From contig CANCGK010000058.1 in NCBI GenBank assembly GCA_947377595.1, positions 1 through 5,849 on the forward strand: a stretch of 5,849 bases of DNA, read 5' to 3'. Source of the stretch: a bacterium. GTDB taxonomy: Bacteria > Babelota > Babeliae > Babelales > Chromulinivoraceae. Positions 1 through 5,798 of this stretch are shown in pieces. Each line of letters opens with the position of its first letter. Position 1 is the stretch's first letter. The notes below the pieces were generated by a model, which saw only the letters and a list, made by a program, of their open reading frames with translations, made no database searches and had not been told where the DNA came from. The translations under genes were made by a program, and so were the position numbers.

Positions 1-213
1 ATGATTGCATGTCTTAATTCAAATCAAGAGATGCGAAAACTATTTATTCAATTATTACTGGAGTTTGAACCAAATGTTAATGCTCAAGATCAACAAGGCA
101 ATACAGTATACATGTATGCTCAAGAGTCTGGCAATCAACAAATAATTGAGATGATAATACAAGCTGCTCAAGAACAAAATTCATTCGATTTTAGTGACAT
201 AAGTATAGAATAA
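1..213 (+). CDS. Ankyrin-repeat protein, C-terminal end (5' end outside window)
   Basis: The frame is open from the first base and ends in tandem stops (TAATAA). Residues 1-30 read like the second half of one ankyrin repeat: MIAC helix start, then LLLEFEPNVNAQD, the usual 'LLe.gadvNaqD' turn. Residues 30-57 form another repeat, with DQQGNT at the beta-turn and a second helix ending IIEMIIQAA. The last 13 residues are an acidic tail without repeat character. In ankyrin repeats the first Met falls inside the T-x-L-M-x-A-C helix, so ATG at position 1 is probably an internal codon and the gene is cut by the window edge. Ankyrin repeats mediate protein-protein contacts. In intracellular bacteria such proteins are often host-directed, but nothing here shows secretion. 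It converges with the transporter gene and shares its terminator. The family call is solid, the function unknown. Confidence 0.8.
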   Translation: MIACLNSNQEMRKLFIQLLLEFEPNVNAQDQQGNTVYMYAQESGNQQIIEMIIQAAQEQNSFDFSDISIE

Positions 214-232
214 TAAGACTTAATATCGTACA

Positions 233-296
233 AAATATAAAGCGCATTGTTTTAACATAATCAAAAACAATGCGCTTTATATTTATATTTATTTTT
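233..296. terminator. Bidirectional intrinsic terminator between convergent genes
   Basis: Positions 233-253 pair with 264-284 in an uninterrupted 21-bp stem with a 10-nt loop (254-263). The core is AAAGCGCATTG / CAATGCGCTTT. On the + strand it is followed by a T-rich tract (282-296). On the - strand the outer A/T pairs supply a run of Ts. It lies about 20 bp after the ankyrin gene stop and 35 bp after the nupC stop, so it can end both transcripts. Confidence 0.9.
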
Positions 297-318
297 ACAA
301 AAGTCTCTTATTCAATTA

Positions 319-1584
319 TTACAACAATAACCCTGCAATCATTGCTGATGTTAAATTTGCTAATGTTGCAGCACACATAGCGCGCAACCCAAGTTCACTT
401 AACCAAATGCGTTTTTCTGGCACTAAAACTCCAATTCCACCAATCTGAATACCGATACAAGAAAAATTAGCAAAGCTGCATAAAGCATACGCTAAAATTG
501 CTTGCGTTCTGACAGAAAAATCTAAAGTCAGCATAGAACTTAAAGCTATAAATTCATTTGCGGAAATCTTAACTCCAAGCAAATTCCCGACATGCAATGC
601 TTCTTGCCCTGCAAAACCCATCAAATATGCAACAGGAGCAAAAAGATACGAAAATATAAAATTTAAATCTAAGATTGGCAAAAGATCTGCATAACCAAGC
701 AAGGATAATCCATAATTACCACAAGTTGATACTAACCCTAACAATGCATTGACCAGCGCAATTAATCCTAAAAATGATATCAACATTGCGCCAACATTTA
801 ATGCCAAATACATACCGTCAGTAGTTCCTGATGAAATAGCATCTAAAATATTTTTAGAATCACTGACCACCTGAGCTTGTGCGCCATGAATCATTTTTGA
901 TTTTTCTGTTTCTGGATACAAAATTTTAGACATAACAATGCTACCAGGAATTGCCATCACACTTGCTGCAAGCATATGCAATGAAGGTACACCCATCGAA
1001 GCATATACCGCAAGTAAAGATCCGCTTACTGTTGCAAATCCACTTGCCATAACCACCATAATTTCTGACCGAGTCATATCTTTTAAATAATGTTTAATTA
1101 ATAAAGGAGCCTCTGTTTGGCCTAAAAAGCTATTGGCAACAGCACATAAAGTCTCTGCTCCAGATGTCCCTAAAATAGGACGAATGCAATAACTTAATGC
1201 TAAAACAACTCGTTGAATAATGCCTAAATAAAATAACAATGAAGTAAATGCTCCAAAAAAAACAATAATTGGTAGCACGCGAATCGCAAATACCACACCC
1301 CATGGCCCTGCTGGATTTGCTAAAGATCCAAATACAAAGTTAATACCAATTTCTGCAAATTTATATAAATTGCTAATCCCTGCAGAAATAGAACTAAAAA
1401 TCATACAACCGATATTCGTTTTTAAAATAAACAATGCAATACCAAGTTGCATCAATAAACCATTGATCACCAATTTATAATTAATCGCAGATCGGTTCAC
1501 AGAAAAGATATACGCCATCATAAGCATCAAGGTGATACCAAAAAAGTTCATGTAGCGAGAATATTCAAGTAAATACGTAAACAT
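319..1584 (-). CDS. nupC: Concentrative nucleoside transporter, NupC/CNT family
   Basis: An inner-membrane cation-coupled symporter that takes up nucleosides. Its 421 residues are close to the roughly 400-420 usual for bacterial CNTs, and the protein is hydrophobic throughout. Visible family landmarks are GQTEAP at 155-160 (hairpin 1), the MTRSE...GFATVSGS stretch at 170-189, the LLGVK...NEF segment at 335-345 (hairpin 2) and FANFSCIGIQIGGIG at 371-385 (substrate-binding helix). By recalled alignment to Vibrio cholerae CNT, Gln156, Glu158, Glu344 and Asn373 match its substrate-contacting residues. The position of the ribose-contacting serine is Cys376. ATG at 1584 is supported by AGAGG 8 nt upstream. 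The gene follows the terminator of the rpmE-prfA unit, so it is probably transcribed on its own. It likely feeds nucleotide salvage. Substrate preference (pyrimidine versus purine) cannot be read safely. Confidence 0.95.
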   Translation of the reverse strand: MFTYLLEYSRYMNFFGITLMLMMAYIFSVNRSAINYKLVINGLLMQLGIALFILKTNIGCMIFSSISAGISNLYKFAEIGINFVFGSLANPAGPWGVVFAIRVLPIIVFFGAFTSLLFYLGIIQRVVLALSYCIRPILGTSGAETLCAVANSFLGQTEAPLLIKHYLKDMTRSEIMVVMASGFATVSGSLLAVYASMGVPSLHMLAASVMAIPGSIVMSKILYPETEKSKMIHGAQAQVVSDSKNILDAISSGTTDGMYLALNVGAMLISFLGLIALVNALLGLVSTCGNYGLSLLGYADLLPILDLNFIFSYLFAPVAYLMGFAGQEALHVGNLLGVKISANEFIALSSMLTLDFSVRTQAILAYALCSFANFSCIGIQIGGIGVLVPEKRIWLSELGLRAMCAATLANLTSAMIAGLLL

Positions 1585-1616
1585 GAAATCTACCTCTTAA
1601 AAAATAAAAAAATATA

Positions 1617-1645
1617 ATTGTAAAAAAATATGACAACGTTCATAA
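1617..1645 (-). promoter_or_regulatory. Weak sigma-70-type promoter candidate for nupC
   Basis: On the - strand, TACAAT (1617-1622, 5/6 match to the -10 consensus) lies 17 bp from TTATGA (1640-1645, only 3/6 match to the -35). A separate start site is expected because the upstream operon ends at a terminator, and this is the best spaced pair in the short gap. In such AT-rich DNA a -10 match alone is weak evidence. Confidence 0.3.
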
Positions 1646-1652
1646 CGCGTCA
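1631..1652. repeat. Imperfect 22-bp dyad upstream of nupC
   Basis: The arms TGAC-AA-CGTT (1631-1640) and AACG-C-GTCA (1644-1652) are inverted copies broken by a small asymmetric bulge, with a 3-nt centre. Read on the - strand, the hairpin is followed by TATTTTTTTA. It could therefore be a second, back-up terminator for the rpmE-prfA transcript or an operator overlapping the nupC promoter region. The sequence cannot decide between these. Confidence 0.35.
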
Positions 1653-1659
1653 CGATAAA

Positions 1660-1686
1660 GAAAAAGCCTATTTTTTTAAATAGGCT
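1660..1686 (-). terminator. Intrinsic terminator of the rpmE-prfA unit, overlapping the prfA stop codon
   Basis: On the - strand AGCCTATTT (1686-1678) pairs with AAATAGGCT (1673-1665) in a 9-bp perfect stem with a 4-nt loop. The run TTTTCTTTA follows. The prfA stop codon (1676-1678) lies at the loop and stem boundary, so the last codons of prfA form the 5' arm. Confidence 0.75.
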
Positions 1687-2752
1687 CTAATAAAGAAGAT
1701 TGCGCTTGTCGATTTTGACGATCCAGCATTTGTAATGCTTGAATAATTTCATCAAGCTCTCCGAGCATAACCATATCAAGTTTTTTGAGTGTGATATCAG
1801 CTTGATGATCGGTCACACGATTTTGTGGATAGTTATATGTTCTAATTTTTTCAGAACGATCGCCTGACCCAATTAACATTTTTCTATCACGACTTTGTTC
1901 TTTTTGCAATTTTTCTTGCTCTGCAGCTAAAATACGAGAACGCAACACCTTCATACCGGTGGCTCTATTTTTATGCTGAGAACGTTCATCTTGACAAGAA
2001 ACTACCGTACCAGTTGGAATGTGGGTAATACGTACAGCAGAATCTGTTGTATTAACGTGTTGTCCACCAGCACCACTTGAACGGAAGTAATCGATACGTA
2101 AATCTGATTCGTTAATAACCAAATCAACTTCTTTTGCTTCTGGCAATGCCACAACAGTAGCTGTTGAAGTATGCACACGACCTTGCGTTTCTGTCGCAGG
2201 TACACGTTGCACACGATGCACACCAGATTCACGACGCAACATACCAAAAACATTTTTTCCGGTAATGTTAACAATAACCTCTTTATACCCACCAATATCG
2301 GTATGGCTTTCAGTGATCATTTCAACACGCCATCCACGAGATGCAGCATAATGTGTATACATTTTTAATAAATCTGCTGCAAACAATGCCGCTTCTTGGC
2401 CACCTGTTCCAGCACGAATTTCTAAAAACACCGCACGATCAGCTAATTCTTCTGCTGGATACAACAAATCATCAAGCTCACTTTCAAGCGGTGCTAAAGT
2501 GAGCTCTAATTCTTTGACTTCATCAGCAAACATTGCTGCTAATTCCGCATCAGCCATATCTTTTGCTTGATCTTTTGCACTTGCAATCATCGATTTCGTC
2601 TGATCAATTTCAGCTTTTTTATCTAAAACTGCTGAAATTAAGGATAATTTTTTTTGCACTTTAACACGACGAGAACTTTCAAGATCTTGTGATGTCAGCT
2701 CTTGATTTAACTGTTCATGAAACTTTTGCAATTCTTCCCATTGATCAAACAT
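1676..2752 (-). CDS. prfA: Peptide chain release factor 1 (RF1)
   Basis: Reads UAA and UAG stop codons in the ribosomal A site and triggers peptide release. The 358 residues match the family's usual length (about 360). A helical N-terminal domain (about 1-100) leads into the PCRF region with EIRAGTGGQEA (111-121). The PAT codon-reading tripeptide is at 185-187 within RVPATETQGRVHTS, which marks RF1 rather than RF2. The catalytic GGQ is at 229-231 within SSGAGGQHVN; Gln231 is the residue normally methylated by PrmC. The basic SQHKNRATGMKVLRSR stretch (258-273) and the NYPQNRVTDHQ motif (307-317) complete the family signature. ATG at 2752 has AAGGAG 5 nt upstream. It lies 41 bp after rpmE, evidently in the same transcript. 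prmC, a common downstream neighbour of prfA, is absent; nupC follows. Confidence 0.98.
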   Translation of the reverse strand: MFDQWEELQKFHEQLNQELTSQDLESSRRVKVQKKLSLISAVLDKKAEIDQTKSMIASAKDQAKDMADAELAAMFADEVKELELTLAPLESELDDLLYPAEELADRAVFLEIRAGTGGQEAALFAADLLKMYTHYAASRGWRVEMITESHTDIGGYKEVIVNITGKNVFGMLRRESGVHRVQRVPATETQGRVHTSTATVVALPEAKEVDLVINESDLRIDYFRSSGAGGQHVNTTDSAVRITHIPTGTVVSCQDERSQHKNRATGMKVLRSRILAAEQEKLQKEQSRDRKMLIGSGDRSEKIRTYNYPQNRVTDHQADITLKKLDMVMLGELDEIIQALQMLDRQNRQAQSSLLEPI

Positions 2753-2793
2753 TGATGCTCCTTAAAAGGCAAAGACCTTAATATAATTCAAAA

Positions 2794-2997
2794 TTAGTTT
2801 TTTGAACCATATTTTTTATTAAATTTATCGATTCTACCAGCAGCATCAACAAATTTTTGATTACCAGTAAAGAATGGGTGACATTGTGAACACAAAGTGC
2901 TGCTAATATCTTTCATTGTTGATTTTGTTACAAAACTACTGCCACATGTGCAATGTGCATTAACAGTATAAACTTGAGGATGAATACCTGATTTCAT
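2794..2997 (-). CDS. rpmE: 50S ribosomal protein bL31, zinc-binding (C+) form
   Basis: A 67-residue protein of the large ribosomal subunit that helps bridge the two subunits. It begins MKSGIHPQVY, the typical bL31 start. The four zinc ligands are present as C16-x-C18 (HCTCGS) and C36-x2-C39 (LCSQCHPFFTG), so this is the zinc-containing form, not the cysteine-free form induced in zinc starvation. The tail DAAGRIDKFNKKYG is also standard for type A bL31. ATG at 2997 has AAAGGG 6 nt upstream. It is the first gene of a two-gene unit with prfA, an arrangement also found in other bacteria. A strong promoter lies 50-80 bp upstream. Confidence 0.97.
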   Translation of the reverse strand: MKSGIHPQVYTVNAHCTCGSSFVTKSTMKDISSTLCSQCHPFFTGNQKFVDAAGRIDKFNKKYGSKN

Positions 2998-3022
2998 GAA
3001 AAACCCTTTATAAAACTATCAT

Positions 3023-3041
3023 AATTCTAATTATCATTATC
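3023..3041 (-). promoter_or_regulatory. Fur-family-like box (GATAAT hexamer array) at the rpmE start site
   Basis: On the - strand the 19-mer GATAATGATAATTAGAATT matches 15 of 19 positions of the recalled E. coli Fur consensus GATAATGATAATCATTATC, including the first 12 in a row. A fourth related hexamer (TATGAT) continues downstream. It begins 5 bp past the -10 hexamer, over the expected transcription start, where a bound repressor would block initiation. AT-rich composition makes chance matches likelier, and GATAAT is itself a -10-like hexamer: TTGCTT-17-GATAAT is also possible here. Confidence 0.3.
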
Positions 3042-3046
3042 TACTT

Positions 3047-3075
3047 AGTATCAAGCAAAATCATAAATTTGTCAA
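3047..3075 (-). promoter_or_regulatory. Sigma-70-type promoter of rpmE-prfA
   Basis: On the - strand a perfect TTGACA (3070-3075) stands 17 bp from GATACT (3047-3052, 4/6 match). The predicted start near 3040 gives a leader of about 43 nt before rpmE. I see no hairpin terminator between the MutS-like stop (3092) and this promoter, so some read-through from upstream remains possible. Confidence 0.7.
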
Positions 3076-3091
3076 AATGAAAACAATATCA

Positions 3092-4942
3092 TTATGCAAA
3101 GATCCCTGCATCTCGAGCTCTATCCATCGCAACATTAACATCATTAGCTCCAGGACTTAATTTGTAAGGATAAATCAATTGCCCTTTTGCATCTCGAATA
3201 AATTGTCCTAAAGCATTGCGTAATGGCGGCTCAATCTTATAATTGGCACATGCAGAATTTTTTGCACCAATTGTTTTTAATATATTAAAATGAGTTGCGT
3301 AAATAAACTGAATACCCTTAAATGATGCAACATTATTAATAAATTCATACGCACATTGCGCACCATCTTCGCCATTTGTGCCAGTAAATAATTCATCAAA
3401 GGCAAAAAAGAACTTTTCACCTTGATATAAATTTTTAATTTTTTGTAAAATATCCTGAGCTTGTTTTAACTCTGAAGCAAAACGCGATTTACCCTGTAAA
3501 ATATCATCAGAAATATTTAAAAAGGAATAAATACTATCAAATTGTGTCAATTTAAATTCTGTTGCAGCAGCAATACCAAAAGTTTGAGCTAATACAATAT
3601 TTTGCAATATAGCACGAATCGCCGTCGTCTTTCCGCCTTCATTTGAACCTGTTAAAATAATATTGCGATGTTCGTAAATATCATTGGTGACAACTTTATC
3701 ATCCGGCACTAACATATTCCAAAATTCCCGGGCATGAATAGTTGGTTGATCCCCATTTAAAAATTCAACAAATGTCAGGTGATGATTTTCATGCTGCAAT
3801 TGCATCATTTTTTGAGCAATCGCCACGTATGCATCAATTTCTGCTATGGATGCATAAACTGGAGCAAAAACATTATCATATTCATACACATCGTAAATCA
3901 ACGTTTTAACTGCAGTCGTCAAAAACATAGAACTTGTTTTATCTTGATAACGACTATGTGATAACGCTTGCAATACTTCTTTTCCTTTATGCGATTGAAT
4001 AGCGCTCACTTTAAACTGATGTTGAATTTTATAATTACGACACAGCTCTTCAATATCTTGAGCAATGTTGATCAGCTGACTGAGTGAATATAATGCATTA
4101 CGTTTTTCAACAGCATCTGTATAGTGATCATATAAAGACATAATGGCTAAAACAATACCCCATACTTCTCGAGTATTTGTAACTGCGGTTTTTCCTGGAG
4201 ATCCAAGATTAAATGTCGCCATTAACGAATTGGTAACAAAAGATGCTGTATCAAAATGAGAAAAATCCGTAGTCTTATTATACCATGATTTCATTTCACC
4301 TAATGGTGAAAATGTTTTTTCTCCTGCTATAAATGGCTGTACATATCCAGAAAAAGCATCAGTTACAATTGCTCCTTTTTCATAGATTGGATTAATAAGC
4401 GTTGTTGCAGAAAGCCATAAACTATAGGTTTGCCATAGTGTACTTTGTCCCATAAAATTATAAATAAATTTAAAAGGATTTTCTGTAAATTCTTTATGAT
4501 TCATCACAAATCTTTTGGCCATAAAATCAATAACTGTACTTTCGTGTTCGTTAGCCGAATCAATCAAACTTTGCAGTTTACTGAGCAAATCTGGATTCTG
4601 CAGCAACTCTTTAATCATATATTGACGATGAGCTATCGTATTATGTAAATCTTTACTACTGATAGGCTTATTCAGATAAAATGCTATAAAATCTTGCCCC
4701 ATTTTTGTTTTACAACCAAAACGTTTACTCACTTCTGGTATGTTTAAATCAAATCCAAGATTTTTAGTATCAACAAATTTTATTTTATGATTCACTGATT
4801 CTATACCACCATAACCTTTATACATAACATGTGCCATACGAGACATAGGTATAAAAACTTGTCCACTCATAAAATTACAGACAATAATAATACTAAAAAA
4901 TAGACTATAAATACCTATTTTTTTATTTTTACTATTATGCAT
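3092..4942 (-). CDS. MutS-family ATPase with N-terminal export/anchor signal, no mismatch-recognition domain
   Basis: A 616-residue protein of unknown role. Residues 1-26 look like a signal peptide or anchor: lysines at 5, 7 and 8, then a hydrophobic core at 9-22. Residues 64-127 resemble the start of the MutS core domain (KTKMGQDFIAFYLNKPI). Residues 145-275 hold moderately hydrophobic stretches where the clamp would be. Residues 399-616 are the MutS ATPase: TGSNEGGKTT (431-440, Walker A), SRFASE (486-491, signature), AFDELFTGTN (514-523, Walker B Asp516/Glu517), ATH (549-551) and YKLSPGANDVNVA (593-605). The N-terminal mismatch-reading and connector domains are missing, so this is not canonical MutS, which is about 850 residues. 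The GSN and DELFxGTN forms recall small membrane-associated MutS relatives of about 600 residues. ATG at 4942 has a good Shine-Dalgarno site; the internal Mets at 25, 33 and 36 do not. Family firm, function unknown. Confidence 0.88.
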   Translation of the reverse strand: MHNSKNKKIGIYSLFFSIIIVCNFMSGQVFIPMSRMAHVMYKGYGGIESVNHKIKFVDTKNLGFDLNIPEVSKRFGCKTKMGQDFIAFYLNKPISSKDLHNTIAHRQYMIKELLQNPDLLSKLQSLIDSANEHESTVIDFMAKRFVMNHKEFTENPFKFIYNFMGQSTLWQTYSLWLSATTLINPIYEKGAIVTDAFSGYVQPFIAGEKTFSPLGEMKSWYNKTTDFSHFDTASFVTNSLMATFNLGSPGKTAVTNTREVWGIVLAIMSLYDHYTDAVEKRNALYSLSQLINIAQDIEELCRNYKIQHQFKVSAIQSHKGKEVLQALSHSRYQDKTSSMFLTTAVKTLIYDVYEYDNVFAPVYASIAEIDAYVAIAQKMMQLQHENHHLTFVEFLNGDQPTIHAREFWNMLVPDDKVVTNDIYEHRNIILTGSNEGGKTTAIRAILQNIVLAQTFGIAAATEFKLTQFDSIYSFLNISDDILQGKSRFASELKQAQDILQKIKNLYQGEKFFFAFDELFTGTNGEDGAQCAYEFINNVASFKGIQFIYATHFNILKTIGAKNSACANYKIEPPLRNALGQFIRDAKGQLIYPYKLSPGANDVNVAMDRARDAGIFA

Positions 4943-4947
4943 ACCTT

Positions 4948-4954
4948 CCCCTTT
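4948..4954 (-). promoter_or_regulatory. Shine-Dalgarno site fixing the MutS-like start
   Basis: AAAGGGG on the - strand lies 5 nt before ATG at 4942. The downstream in-frame ATGs at codons 25, 33 and 36 have no comparable site. This matters because only the first ATG keeps the N-terminal hydrophobic signal. Confidence 0.75.
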
Positions 4955-5013
4955 ACATCTACTTCTTGCTTAAAATTCACCCTGCAACAAATGTATCATT
5001 TTTCACAAAGCAA

Positions 5014-5041
5014 AGTATACAAAAAACTCAAATTTTTTCAC
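5014..5041 (-). promoter_or_regulatory. Promoter candidate for the MutS-like gene
   Basis: On the - strand TATACT (5014-5019, 5/6 match) lies 16 bp from GTGAAA (5036-5041, 4/6 match). The spacer is T-rich. The pair sits just after the terminator of the upstream gene, which fits an independent transcript with a leader of about 65 nt. The rest of the 222-bp gap (4943-5164) contains nothing else I can support beyond the terminator and the Shine-Dalgarno site. Confidence 0.4.
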
Positions 5042-5086
5042 CTTCATTTAATTATTTGTACCATACATACCAACATATAAATATGG

Positions 5087-5142
5087 TAAAAAATAAAAAA
5101 ACGCACAGCTTATATTACAAGTATGTAATTTGACTGTGCGTT
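5087..5142 (-). terminator. Intrinsic terminator of the GyrI-like gene
   Basis: The outer stem pairs 5100-5108 with 5134-5142 (ACGCACAG / CTGTGCGT plus one A-T pair). An inner stem pairs ATTACA (5114-5119) with TGTAAT (5124-5129) around a 4-nt loop. On the - strand the hairpin is followed by TTTTTTATTTTTTA (complement of 5087-5100, whose first base is in the stem). It starts about 22 bp after the stop codon. Confidence 0.9.
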
Positions 5143-5164
5143 ATAAAATAAATCGCAATTGCAA

Positions 5165-5740
5165 TTAATCTTGATCTTCTTCGTCTTCATCATCTTCGAA
5201 AACAAAATCTTCATCATCAAAATCAAAGTCTTCTTCTATTGAAATATCTTCTTCAGCTACAGAACCTTCAGGTAAAGATAAATAAATATTAAAATAATAA
5301 TCATTTTCTTCGGTAAAATGCTGATCATATACTTCGAAATCTGATGTGTATGAACGTTCGATATCCATGTCCCAAATGTCTTCCCATGCAGCGATTAATG
5401 AATCTGGATATTCTCCAAAAACTTCAATTTTAGCATACAAACCACCGACAAGTTCTTTACATACCATGCCAGCAGGAACAACATCGCAACTTGTTACGAT
5501 ACAACCAATAATATAGGTGTACGGTTTTGTATAATCTTCATCATATTCTAAATATGCGCATACAATATCATCGTTGACGCAATTTTTTATTTTTTCTTGC
5601 CAACCATCCTGAAAATCAGCACAAATTTTAGGAATATCTTTCATTGCTTTTTCGTTATCTGTACGAACAGCAAGACCTACAATAAATTGATTTGGTTTGC
5701 GAACTACTTGATAATCAAGCATATCCATATCCATTTCCAT
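5165..5740 (-). CDS. Stand-alone GyrI-like / effector-binding domain protein with acidic tail
   Basis: 191 residues, probably cytoplasmic. Residues 8-156 follow the pattern of the bacterial transcription-activator effector-binding (GyrI-like) fold: a first strand DYQVVRKPNQFIVGLAVRT (9-27), YTYIIGCIV (74-82), GGLYAKIEVFGEYPDSL (99-115), then WEDIWDMD (119-126) and DFEVYD (134-139). Glu136 is at the place of the conserved pocket glutamate of this fold. Relatives bind small cationic or aromatic ligands, inhibit gyrase or hydrolyse small molecules. No DNA-binding helix-turn-helix is attached, so it is a sensor, sequestering or enzyme-like protein rather than a regulator by itself. Residues 162-191 form a strongly acidic tail that is not part of the fold. 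Four ATGs occur in the first seven codons; the first is chosen on Shine-Dalgarno spacing. It has its own promoter and terminator. The fold is likely, the ligand unknown. Confidence 0.78.
   Translation of the reverse strand: MEMDMDMLDYQVVRKPNQFIVGLAVRTDNEKAMKDIPKICADFQDGWQEKIKNCVNDDIVCAYLEYDEDYTKPYTYIIGCIVTSCDVVPAGMVCKELVGGLYAKIEVFGEYPDSLIAAWEDIWDMDIERSYTSDFEVYDQHFTEENDYYFNIYLSLPEGSVAEEDISIEEDFDFDDEDFVFEDDEDEEDQD
5168..5257 (-). repeat. Low-complexity GAA/GAT tract coding the acidic tail
   Basis: The last 30 codons of the GyrI-like gene are almost entirely GAA, GAT and TTT/TTC. They encode 20 Asp/Glu in residues 162-191, including EDDEDEEDQD at the end. The tract is imperfect, with no exact tandem unit, so it is compositional rather than a microsatellite. 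Such tracts can change length between strains. Confidence 0.7.
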
Positions 5741-5746
5741 GAATAA

Positions 5747-5753
5747 CCCCCTT
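5747..5753 (-). promoter_or_regulatory. Shine-Dalgarno site choosing among clustered ATGs
   Basis: AAGGGGG on the - strand stands 6 nt before ATG at 5740. The other in-frame ATGs (codons 3, 5 and 7) would be 12, 18 and 24 nt away, so the first is preferred. Confidence 0.75.
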
Positions 5754-5768
5754 CTTAAAAAATTACAA

Positions 5769-5798
5769 AATATATAGATAAAGTATGACGTTTTTCAA
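5769..5798 (-). promoter_or_regulatory. Promoter of the GyrI-like gene
   Basis: On the - strand TTGAAA (5793-5798, 5/6 match) is followed after 18 bp by TATATT (5769-5774, 5/6 match), or after 16 bp by TATATA (5771-5776). The predicted leader is roughly 20-25 nt and carries the Shine-Dalgarno site. Upstream of 5798 to the window end I see no coding sequence. Confidence 0.55.

Noticed and set aside
233..284. The long GC-centred inverted repeat as a mobile-element end or protein-binding site
   Set aside because: Its position between converging stops with T-rich flanks on both sides is fully explained by a bidirectional terminator.
2002..2295. 97-residue open frame on the - strand inside prfA
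   Set aside because: It lies wholly within RF1 in another frame, has no Shine-Dalgarno support and no recognisable family. It is a shadow of prfA.
2171..2368. 65-residue open frame on the + strand opposite prfA
   Set aside because: It is antisense to a conserved gene, and its His/Thr-rich translation comes from the complement of RF1 codons.
2766..2779. Small AAGG/CCTT hairpin just ahead of the prfA Shine-Dalgarno site, possible translation switch
   Set aside because: The stem has only 4 bp, and the alternative pairing with the Shine-Dalgarno AAGG would need a 2-nt loop. Too weak to call.
3779..3961. 60-residue + strand frame opposite the MutS-like gene
   Set aside because: Composition follows the complement of the real gene, with no ribosome site or family pattern. 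The same applies to the frame at 4445-4648.
5061..5086. CCATA...TATGG inverted repeat and CATATAAATATG near-palindrome after the GyrI-like terminator
   Set aside because: Short A/T arms are expected by chance in this composition, and nothing places them at an operator position with confidence.
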